NCBI GenBank assembly: GCA_015680685.1
Contig: MNCI01002996.1
Location: forward strand, 53,751 to 117,750
Reading direction: 5' to 3'
DNA: 64,000 nucleotides
Source of the DNA: Gnetum montanum
Lineage: Eukaryota; Streptophyta; Gnetopsida; Gnetales; Gnetaceae
Shown here: piece by piece, positions 45,290-55,769 of the stretch
Layout: each line of letters opens with the position of its first letter
Numbering within the stretch: position 1 is the first letter of the stretch
Notes under the pieces: generated by a model
The model's input: the letters and a program-made list of their open reading frames with translations, nothing else
Databases searched by the model: none
Told to the model about the DNA's origin: nothing
Program-made: the position numbers and the translations under genes

Positions 45290-46640
45290 TCAGCGACCAC
45301 ATTCTTAGTCCCTTTCTAATCTACCATTATGAGATCGAATTCCTAAAGGATCACGAGCCACTATATGATACGAGGGCTCACCATTAGCCTCAGTCATTAG
45401 GAAGGAAATGACACTATGCTTTGTGTGCACAAACACCTTATAGCCAAGCACATAGTGTCTAAACTTTTCAAGAGCATATACCACTGCCATTAGTTGTTTC
45501 TTAATTGTGATGTAATTTAACTTTACACCCACAATGCTTTGGCTCATGTAGTGGATGTAATATGGATGTTTCTTATCATCCAACTGCATAAGTATGGCTC
45601 CCAAGGCATAATTAGATTCATCCATCATTATATGAAATGGTCTAGATCAGTATGGTGCCTGTAGAATTGAAGTTTCTAGGAGTTTTTCCTTTAGTTGTTG
45701 GAATGCATGTTCACACTCCTTGGTTGAGGTGAATGGAGTATCTTTCTTTGTAAGCTTAACCAATGACTTTATAATATCAGATAAATTCTCTATGAACCAT
45801 TGGTAGTAGCCAATGTGTCCAAAAAATGATGGGATGTTTTTTATTGTCTCTAGTTGGCATGTAATTCCTTAGATGACCCTTATCTTTTCCAGATCAACCT
45901 CAATCATTGCCTAAGTAATCTTGAGCCCCACACAATTAAATGGCTTTTCTGCCAATTAAGCCTAAGGTTTGTTTTAACACATCTTTTCAGTACTTACTCA
46001 AGGTGGTCCATAGCTTGCTCAAATGTAGTCCCATAGGTAGAGAAGTCATCCATAAAGACCTCTATACTGCTACCAATTTGTTGTTGAAAAATACTAAGGA
46101 CCAAGCATTGGAATGTTGTAGGGGCATTGCATAGACCAAACAACATCTTACAATATGAAAAAGTTCCTTAGGGATTTGTGAATGTTATTTTGGCCTGATC
46201 TTCTTATGTAATTTGTATTTGGTTATAGCCACTATAACCATCCAAGAAGCTATAATAACAATGCCCACATATAGTGTCCAATACTTGGTCCACAAATGGC
46301 AATGGGAAATGATCTTTAAATGTTACCATATTTAATAGCCTAAAGTTGATGCAGATCCATCAGTTACCACCTTTCTTTGGCACAATTACAAGTGGGCTAA
46401 CCCACTCACTATCTATGATGGGATAGATAAACCCTGCCTCGAGGAGTTATTCTATTTCCTCTTTGATGATCTACTTCAACTTAGGGTTCAGCCATGTTTG
46501 TCACTACCTTCTTGGCTTCATGGCTAGGTCGATGTAAATACAATGCTGGCATATCCTTGGATTGATTCTAGTTAGCTCAAGATATGACCAAGTAAAGGCT
46601 ATTGGCCATTTGTTAACCACATGAAATATCTTGTCTTTTT
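45290..46640 (-). pseudogene. Reverse transcriptase and RNase H of A
   Basis: RT occupies about 46640-45700. Recognisable parts are SEWVSPLVIVPKKGG, FLDGYSGYNQIQI, GLCNAPTTFQ and the catalytic VFMDDFSTYG (about 46070-46040), the Athila-typical form of the Y-x-D-D box. RNase H follows at 45628-45305: MMDESNYALGAILMQ, YYIHYMSQSI and EKFRHYVLGYKVFVHTKHS. Stops and frameshifts interrupt RT. Confidence 0.88.
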
Positions 46641-47179
46641 ATTTAAGATAAAGATTTGCATTGTTGATAACCAGCTTGCCATTGTTTAAAAATGCATACT
46701 CCATGCTGGCTAGTAGAGTTTTTAACTCTTTAGGCTCTTACTTGAAATTATTAGGGATTTCCAACTCTTCCCAACAAGTATCATTATCTTCATCATCAGA
46801 GAGTTGGTGATGAACTTACTCAAGTTCATTCATGCTTTCAACATAGGTACATATTAGGCTTTTAGTAGGTTCCATGCATAATGTGCTATTATTAGAGTCA
46901 ACTATCAACCACTGGGGGCCCTCCTATTTTGTGGTTGTTGTGTACAAGCACCTTTGGATATTAGTTTCATGTGCACACTGATTACATGCCTTAATGAATG
47001 TACTTTTAATGGACCAAATTTTCTGCATGCAATTGCACCTGTTAATCATTGTATGTGATGCATGGAACTCACTTCTTCTTAAGCTATCCAAAATCATTTT
47101 CCTTAGAGATTTCCAAGGAGATGTCCCTGATGCTTATTCATGCATTAACAATGCTCAACCATGCACATCCCATAATGAT

Positions 47180-47640
47180 AGGAAAGTCTCCTTTGCAGTG
47201 TTTAACCTTGATCACCATAAAATCAACAGGATAGCACCACCCACAAACTATGGTCACAATGTCCTCTACTAATCCCAAAGGGATAGTGATTGATTGGTCT
47301 ATCAATTCTGAATGGATATTACTCTTCTTGAGAGGTGGTAGGTTCTAGGTCTTGTATATGTCATAGGAGATGAGATTGATACCAAAACTAAAATTAAGAA
47401 GAGCTTTGCATGGCTCATGTCCTGCCATCTGCAAGTACATAAGGGGACTTTTTGGGTTAGATTGTTTCATTGGAAAGTTGCCAACCTTAATCAAATTGAA
47501 AACAACATGAGTTAGCATCACAATGCAAATTTGAAGTAGCGTTTGGTTTGAAGAGCACTCAAATGTGTTTGATGTAAAGGATGAGGGTGTTGGAGATATA
47601 GGATGACTAGCCACATTATGTTGTGAGGGTTTGGGAGGAC
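47180..47640 (-). pseudogene. Aspartic protease of A
   Basis: 47614-47345 reads PLMYLQMAGHEPCKALLNFS then FGINLISYDIYKT. The catalytic D-S-G of P1 (LLDSGYG) is N-F-S here, so the active site is lost. The remainder to 47180 (VKGDFPIIMG-like) is recognisable by its match to 51050 onward. Confidence 0.75.
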
Positions 47641-48099
47641 TATTAGATCTTAAAAATGGTTGTTTCCTAGATCAATTATTCTAATCACTTGGCTGGAAGG
47701 TCAGTTGTAAATTAACAGCTCTCATAGCATTTTGTTGTTGCAGTTATGGGGGAATTTCATCCTACATGGACGGAGCAAGAGGTAATTGGGTTGACGGTAG
47801 AGGGATGTGTGTAGATGGATGCAGAGCATGGTATGGATATGGGTGCTTCCCTTAAGTAGATGGTGAATGAGCTCAATGGTACTCTAGAGGGTAATAATGA
47901 TGCTGAAATGAGGCAAGGCTAGCCGAACTTCATGAAGAAATGGATCGCTAAACATAGTACCCATATGGATCTGGTTACCTGTAAGGGTACTACTATCTTG
48001 GTGGTGGCATTTCCCATGATTTTGGTTGGTGCCATTGCTAGTATTACTCATACAATTGTGGTGGAGCTCCACTTGGATAGCAAGCTTGTTGTTGCAAGT

Positions 48100-49800
48100 G
48101 GAACTACCTTTGCCTTGAGGATAAGATAATCATTTAGGTGCTTGCCTTCGTGCTAGTTGAGGATTCAACACATACATCCTAGAGTCTTGTAAATGTGACA
48201 CCACAAGGCAACATCCCTTCGGATGTTCATATTGATAAAACTCATCATCAGAGTCTATCTCCACAACTTCTTCTACTACAACAACTTTGCCCTTACCTCT
48301 TTGGTAGACACGTTCAGCTTCTTTCCACCTTTTGCAGTTGCGATGACTATTCTGCTCTTTGGATTCTTCAGTAATCTTCATAGCAATTTAAAATTTTTCA
48401 TCCAAAAAGTTTCATAATTTATCAACCTTTGTCGCAATGTCAAAAATAGAGTTTTTGGATAGACAAGGTTTTCCTGTTCACCACTTCATCAAGTGGTGAC
48501 TCCTCCTCATCACAGAATCAAACCTGCCTTTTCCTAATGGAAGGGTCCCTATTATATTCTTCTACACTTTTCCTTTTTCATAACTCTCCTTCTTCTTTTG
48601 CTACTTACTTTATTAGCCTTTGTATCTGATGATCTCTTAATTTAGATAGTCTTCCTTGGGTATAAACCCCAAGAGTTCTTTTGGTTTTTGCTTTGAGTCC
48701 ATCTATGATGTGGTGGAGTTGTTCCTTCTAAGAATAACCATGGCAAGGGCATTGATGTATGAGAGAATAATATCTACCCATGGTGACATCCAAGGGCTCA
48801 TGTATTCCCTATTTCCAACCTTGGATTTTCCTTCTCATATTGGACACTCTGGAGTAGATCTAGTATTTGTCATTGAATAGCTCAAGTATTGTACTCCATC
48901 GGTAGATAGATTTTGGCTCCAAGGACTAGCACTAGCTTTCAACCTCTTTGATGAGTGCCCTAGGGAATAGCTTTAATTTTTGCTAGTCATTCTCTATGTT
49001 TTTTAAGGCACAAGCATAGTGAAAGGCTTGTAGATGGTTGTGCATATCAAAGCTATATCCTCCCTCAAATCTTAGGATATTGTTCATGTCTAAGTGCTTG
49101 ATCTAACTATCTTTCACATGCCTTGTTGGGATCTTAACTGCCTCTACAATGTTAAGCATGTTTCAAGTTGCTAATAAAGGCTCATCATCAGTATTATTTT
49201 GTTATTGTCGATGATGTGCTCTGTTACCCCTTTGATTATTATGGGCATGGCGATCAGTATTATTATTTTGCTTCCCACCTCCATCACAATTATTTCTTCT
49301 ATAGTGTTTTCTAGAATCAAAAGAAGAGAAAGAAGAAGATGCAAATGAAGAGGGTGAAGAGGGAGGAGGACTACCATCACCATGGTGTTTGCCAACTCCC
49401 CTTCAGTTGTTACGGCCATGTTCATCAGGTTTCTTATCATCTTGACTCTTGTTTGAGCCCCTACCTTGACTACCATCTTTTCTTGAACCTAGTTTTTTGA
49501 TAGTGGAAGGTAGATTCAAGTTCATGCCCCCATCATCAATAATGAGAGGTGGAGAATTTTCATGTTGAGATCCTTCAAAGAAAGGGCCCTCATCATCATC
49601 TTAGTTTAGTAGGAATGAGGGATTGGTAAATTGTTTCCCCTTGCAAACTCATGGTGCTTCTCCTAGTGTTGATCTCTCCTATGTTGTGTGTTAGTGGGAC
49701 TATAGTCTTGAGTTTCATAACCATTCATAATGTATTCTTCTTGAAGATCTTAGATGCCTAACTTTGTAAGAGTTTGAAGTAGCATCACAAGCACAGATTA
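48100..49800 (-). pseudogene. gag of A (broken)
   Basis: Minus strand. Gag core at about 49110-48700 (MNNILRFEGGYSFDMHNHLQ-like), then at 48381-48130 a Lys/Glu-rich part with FYQYEHPKGCCLV, as in P1 and C, then the Tyr/Pro-rich tail near 48000-47700. The N-terminal part (49800-49170) is Ser/Asn/Gly-rich. Frame breaks are numerous. Confidence 0.75.
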
Positions 49801-50118
49801 ATCATGAGGCATTACAATGTTTCCTTCCATATCACGCCATCACAGTTGTTCATCTTGGTGCAGGATGAAGGTGAAATCAGGTACATACTCATCTAGATGA
49901 GCATATACCACCTTGCTCTATTGTGGGACCAACAGTTTGACATCTTCATGCCTGTGAGAAGAAGATATTTTGCAAATAAATAAAATATTAATATACTTTT
50001 GTAATTATATTATTTGAGAATGATGTCAACCTTAGGGTTCATCCAACAATATTAATAATGCTCACTAATCCTAGATAGTGCACACTTCAACAAAAAGAGT
50101 CCTTGGGAATAGTGCCAA

Positions 50119-51044
50119 TGATGAACGGTGAAAGTATTCCCATGCTCAACCATACGAATCATGAAGCATTCACGTATGATTTGATCGAATTCAATGGACT
50201 CTATGTCTTCCAGCACACTAGTTGTCTAGGAGGTGAACCTTGCCCTAATGGTTATTTGTTATCTTCCCAATTACACTTGTGATGTACAAAGGTATGGTTA
50301 AGTGTAATTGAGGCATATGATTTTTATTGTTTTATGTTTTATGTTTCTTGGAACTTAAATATAAAGATGAAGTATTTTAATAACTAATCTAATTTAACTA
50401 CTTAACTAGCCTCTAACTAATCCTAACATAAGCATCTGGTTCCACTTTTCGTACATGTCTTGAACCCACATATCCACCACTGGGTTACCAAGTGCTATGC
50501 TACTAGGTAAACCAAGCAATAATGCTACTGGGATTACCAAGCAAATATGTGTTTACACTCAAATCCATCATACTTATGTGCTTAATCTGTTTAGCTTAAA
50601 TAATTAACTAATCACTTAAAGTCTAATTTAGCTTAATTAATTATATATTTAATGAAAACAATGACTGCATAAATAAATCATTAATCTATTCTAAGTGTTG
50701 CAAGGTTTGATCAAAAGGTAGGTCTTTATTGCTGTACACATTGGTGTGGTTTAGGTACAACAGTGCTCAAATAAAGGTCTATACACTTTCTGGACTCTTG
50801 TTGTAACTTTCAAATGGACAAACTGCAAAAGCTCTGTTATAACTATGAATTTTCTCTCCCCATAAACAAGGCTATGAGCTCATATTTATAGTTTTAATTA
50901 TAGAACTGCATCTTAAGGCCCTGTAGACATAACAAACGCTACGTTGATAGGGCCACACCACATATACAGGGCCCAATTGACAGGCGCCCATTGATGAAGC
51001 TACGTCAATAGGGACCCATCGTCGTGACACTTTGACACTCATCA
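50119..51044 (-). repeat. 5' LTR of A with adjacent primer-binding site
   Basis: 926 bp. The primer-binding site complement 'ccttgggaatagtgccaa' lies at 50101-50118, a mutated tRNA-Asp type. The LTR ends at 'gacactcatca' (51044), followed by the CCAAT duplication. Confidence 0.9.
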
Positions 51045-51049
51045 CCAAT

Positions 51050-52400
51050 CATAATGGGAAGGGCTTGGTTGAGCACCATTGATGCATGATTGGGAATTAG
51101 AAACCTCTCCTGAAAGATTTCCAAGAAAAATGAATTTGGGAAGATAGAGAAGAAGCGAGTTCCATGCATGTAGAAACTATGATCCACAAAAAGTAAATTC
51201 ATCATAGCATGCAGATAGTGTAAATATGTGTCTGAAATCCAAAGTTGGTTGTACACAACAGCCACAAAACAGGACACCCAATGGCTAACAATTGATTTTG
51301 ATAGTAGCTCAACAATTTGCATGGAACCAACTAAGAGCTTAATAAGTGCCTAAGTTGAATTCAGGGATGAACTAAAGCAAGTTCATTATCAACTCTTTGA
51401 TGATGAACCTGATAACACTAATTGGGGAGAGTTGGAAATGCCTGAAGTTTCAAATAAGAGCCTCTAGAGTTGAAAAATCTACCTACTTGCATGGAATATG
51501 ATTTTTTGAACAATGGAAAGTTAGTGATAATCAATGTCAATCTTGCTCCTGAACAAAAAGAGAAGCTGTTGAAGGTGGTTAATAAGTGGCCAACAATCTT
51601 TACTTGGTCATATATTGAACTCACTGGAATTGATCCAAGGATATGCTAATACCGCATCTATACAGATCCTTCCATGAAGCCAAAGAGGCAATTTTAGTGA
51701 CGATTGAATCCCAAACTTAAGTAGATCGTCAAGGAGGAGATTGAACAACTCCTCAAGATGAAATTCATCTATTTCATTATAGATAGTGAGTGGGTTAGCC
51801 CACTTATGATAGTGTCAAAGAAAGATGGTAAGTGAAGGGTCTATATTGACTTCAAGTTGTTGAACATGTAACCTACAAAGATCATTTTTTGTTACCATTT
51901 ATGGACCATGTGTTCGACACCATCTTTGGGCATTGCTTTTATTGCTTTTTTGGATGGTTATAGTGGCTGTAACCAAATTCAGATTTCACCTGATGATTAA
52001 GCCAAAACCACATTCATAAGTCCCTAGAGAACTTTTGCATACAGAAAGATGTCATGCGACCTATGCAATGCTCCTAGAACCTTCCAACACCTTGTCTTGA
52101 GCATCTTTCAATAGCAAATCGGTAGTAGGGTGGAAGTCTTCATGGATAACTTCTCCACCTATGGTGCTACATCTGAGCAAGCTTTGGATCACCTTGAGCA
52201 AGTACTAAAAAGGTGTGTGGAGACCAATCTTCGACTCAATTAGAAAAAGAGCCATTTGATGGTCCAGGAGGGCATTATCTTGGGGCACAAAATATCAGAA
52301 GCAAGGATTGATATGGACCTTGAGAAAATAAGGATCATCCAAGGAATTACCCATCAACTAGAAAGTGTCAAACATGTTAAGTCACACTAGCTACTATTGG
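51050..52400 (+). pseudogene. Protease remainder and reverse transcriptase of P1
   Basis: It resumes directly after A with 'cataatgggaagggcttggt', matching A at 47185-47150 on the other strand. RT parts: PSMKPKRQF near 51675, SEWVSPLMIVSKKDGK near 51785 and the catalytic box VEVFMDNFSTYG at about 52130-52165. The second Asp of M-D-D is Asn, so the enzyme could not be active. Several stops are present. Confidence 0.85.
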
Positions 52401-52549
52401 TGCTTCCTAGAGAATTTCTCTAAGATTGGCAAACCATTGGTGGAGTTGAAAAAGAAGGATGGTTTGTTTGTATAGACTAAGAAATGTAAGACTGCATTCT
52501 AGCAACTTAAGCAGAAGATTGTAGACACTCCAATTCTACAAGTACCTAA

Positions 52550-52930
52550 TGGTCCAGACTATTTCATATCATGACATATGCATTAAATTATGCCTTGGAA
52601 GCCATGCTCACACAATTGGATGATTAGAAACATCCTTACTACATCCACTACGGGAGCCAAAACATTGTGGGTGCATAGCTAAATTACACCACAACATAGA
52701 AAGAATTAATGGTATCAGTGTTTACCTTGGAGAAATTTAGGCACTATGTGCTTAGGTACAAGGTGTTTGTGACACAGACCATAATGCAATTCAGTTCCTA
52801 ATGAACAAACTGACAATGAGTCCTCATATCATATGATGGCTTGTGATCTTGCAAGAAATTAATCTTACAATGGTACATCGAAAAAGGAACCAAGAATGTG
52901 GTTGCTGATCACTTGTCTCGATTGAGATGG
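52550..52930 (+). pseudogene. RNase H of P1
   Basis: The frame fragments match A's RNase H: YALEAMLTQLDD, YYIHYGSQNIVGA, EKFRHYVLRYKVFVT and YNGTSKKEPRMWLLITCLD-type sequence at the end, with internal stops and shifts. Confidence 0.75.
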
Positions 52931-53089
52931 AATAAAAAGGAGGAGGAGAGCCCACTTTTTGAATAATTTCCTGATGAACTCCTCTTTGCCAAGGCTATAA
53001 ATGAGCAAGTGCCTAATAAGCCTAATTGGTATAATGACATTCTCACCTATCTTCTTACTCAGAAGATGCCACAAGAGTTGGATCATAGG

Positions 53090-54260
53090 AAGAAACAATA
53101 GTTTCTTTACCAAGTGAAACACTTCATGGAGATCAACAATCACTTTTACAACATGTGTGCTGATGGCCTTGTTCGTTGGTGTTTCCCCAATGCTGATCAA
53201 CTGCATGTTTTCTAAGATGCTCACGAAGGTCCTAATGAGGGCCACTATGTTGGGAGATGCATGACTATTAAGATCCTGATGGTAGGGTATTATTGGCCAA
53301 CACTCTTCAGGGATGCTCACAAATTCATATACTCTTGTAAATGCTACCAATGTGATGGTGGAATAACCACTCGTATAGAGCAACCTCATCAGTGGATCTA
53401 ACCATTGGAACCCTTTGATATTTATGGCATTGAATTCATGGGTCCCATCACACCCATGTTAAATGAAAAGGTGTACATCATAGTCATTATTGTACAAAAT
53501 AGCCATAAGCAATAGTTATCATCGACTATACATCTTCTACAGCTACTCGGTTTGTACAAGAAAATGTTGTAAATAGGTTTGGTGTGCCACATGCACTTAT
53601 TTTTGATGATGGTACTCACTTTATAGGCACTACCTTTTGGAAGCTCATGCAATGCTTGGGGGTTGAACATAAATTAACAACACCCTACCACCACCAAGCT
53701 AATACTCAAGTAGAGGTAACAGATAGGAAAATCACTAAGACCTTAAGAAGAATAGTTAGCAAATATAGGAGAGACTAGAGCATGAAACTCAACAATGTCC
53801 TTTGGGCCTATTGCTCCACCTAAAAACTCCCTATAGGTTATTCTCCCTATGATCTGGTGTACAGAAAGCTTCCAACTCTTCCTATTTAGTCTAAGCTTTG
53901 TACACTTTCAATGGCTTGTGACCTTGACCTTGACCTAAGTCTAGCACAAAAAGAAAGAGTAATGATCCTTAACTTGCTAGACAAGAATCGATTGGTAGCC
54001 CTATCATCTAATGAGTTGCACAAGACATTTAACAAGTAACACCATGACCTTAAAATAAGGAAAGTAAAATTTCAACTAGGAGACAAGGTCCTTTACTAGA
54101 ACCCCATACATGTGCCACAAAGAACTAAGTTTTAGACATTGTGAGAAAGACCTTACATCATCTATGAAACCTTTTCTTCTAGGGCCATGATGATATACAA
54201 ACCTAAAAGTCCAAATAAGAAGTAGTTGGTCAACATGCAACAAATCAAACCTTTCCATGA
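53090..54260 (+). pseudogene. Integrase of P1
   Basis: HHCC-type start (AHEGPNEGHYVGRCMTIKIL near 53218) with CKCYQC, then PLEPFDIYGIEFMGPI holding the first catalytic Asp. After a shift the frame 53584-53778 has PHALIFDDGTHFIGTTFWKL (second Asp kept) and HHQANTQVEV (third catalytic Glu kept). The C-terminal part runs to about 54260. The core residues survive better than in A or D, but frameshifts and stops break it. The long open frame on the other strand (52865-53389) is a shadow. Confidence 0.85.
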
Positions 54261-54684
54261 GCCTAAGAGAGTTAGTGATTGCAACACCTCCTCAAATGGA
54301 CAAGCATGCTCAATATTTTGAATCTCCTTCTTTCAACTCAATCATAGTGGAAATGGCCAACCATTTTGATTATACAAAGTGGCTTCTCAGTTTTTGCACT
54401 TTTTTGTTTTACACTTTTTGTTTTACACCATTTTTTGTTTTACAACATCGTTAGTACATTTTTCTCTTTCTTACATAATTTAGCCTTTCTTCAATATTTT
54501 ACTTTATTTGGTTTAAAATTTTCTTATGTTTTTCTTGTGTTTGTTTTCTCTTGTTTTTCCTTTATCGCCAATAGGACATAGTATAGTTGTAGCTGTTTGC
54601 TAATGGTGGTTTGTACTATAATGTTATTTGATTGCTAATGTTTGGATTCTATCTTTGAATTTTGGTATCGATAACTAAGACATG
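54261..54684 (+). other. Post-integrase spacer of P1, cut by element D
   Basis: T-rich sequence ('tttgttttacaccatttttt') matching the spacers of A (33830-33540), C (22560 on) and D (60640-60350). It is interrupted by D at 54684/54685. The five bases before D are ACATG, so the matching duplication should be ACATG to the right of the window. Confidence 0.75.
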
Positions 54685-55527
54685 TGATGAGTGGCAAGGT
54701 ACCCCTATGCCCAACCATACAAATCACAAAGTGCTCACATGTAATCTAGTTGAATTCCATGGACTTTATAGTTTCCCGTGCACTAAACTTCTAGGTAGTG
54801 AACCTTGTCCTAAGGTCATTCATTGTCTTCCCAATTACACTTGTGAAGTACAAAGGTATGGTTAAGTAAAATCTAGACATACAATTTTTATCATTTTATA
54901 TTTTATGTTCTTTAGTACTTTAAAGAGAGAGATAAAGTAATTTAATGACTGATCAAAATTAACTAACTAACTAATCTCTAAATAATCCTACCATAAGCAT
55001 TTGGTTCCAATTTCGGTACATGTCCTAAACCCACATATTTACTACTAGGTTACCAAGCACTATGCCACTAGGTGCACTAAGCAATAACGCTGATGGGATT
55101 ACCAAGCAACTATGTGTTATGCTCAAAGCAGTCGTACTTATGTATTTAATCTATCTAGCTTATCTTGCTTAAGTAGCTTAATTACTGGAGAACATTAAAT
55201 AATTAATTGAAAGCATTAAATGCATAAATAAATATCTAAACTATCTAGAATGTTGTAAGGTTTATTAAGAAGCTAATCTTTATTGTTGTACACACTATCG
55301 TGCTCAGGTACAACAATGCTCGAATAAAGATCTATACACTTAATGATTCTAACTTTTAAATAGATAAACTGCAAGAGCTCTGCTACTGTTATGAATGTGA
55401 TGCCATAAATGGGGCTAGTGAGCATGTATTTATAGCAAAAAATGGACCCTATGTCTATAGGGCCATGTTGATGCAGCAAATAATGTGTCGATAGGGCCAC
55501 ATCGATGCAACCAATCATGATCCATCA
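54685..55527 (-). repeat. 3' LTR of D
   Basis: 843 bp, 'tgatgagtggcaaggtaccc' to 'catgatccatca'. 'tacccccacaac' (55528-55539), the polypurine tract complement, follows, as in A. Confidence 0.9.
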
Positions 55528-55769
55528 TACCCCCACAACTGAATAAAAACTTGTTCTCGAGTTTCTTTACAAAATTGGGAAGGTATGGGATTATTGACTA
55601 ACTTTTAACAAAACAAAGCATACTAACTTCACAAAACTAAGTGCCCAAGTGTACAAATCAACACATTACAAAAATTGTGGTGTTCATGACACAAAATTGA
55701 ACACCATGACATGACTCTTCAAAATTGGATGACACTTTCTTTGATGGCATGAAGTTGGTGGAGAAGATC

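Larger units (their letters stand above)
27698..51044 (-). mobile_element. A: nested Athila-like Ty3/gypsy element, minus strand, inserted in P1
   Basis: The 5' LTR is 50119-51044 and the 3' LTR is 27698-28631. CCAAT lies on both sides (27693-27697 and 51045-51049), a perfect 5-bp duplication. Reading right to left the order is primer-binding site, gag, protease, RT, RNase H, integrase, spacer, a downstream sense ORF, polypurine tract. Element B interrupts the integrase region. Without B it is about 13.3 kb, a usual size for Athila elements. An antisense frame lies in the spacer at 31987-32369. Confidence 0.9.

Noticed and set aside
52865-53389. 174-codon minus-strand frame in P1, with similar antisense frames at 44953-45228 and 61599-61835
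   Set aside because: All three are the reverse of the integrase N-terminal region, whose sense motifs are clear; similarity between copies follows from the conserved sense protein.
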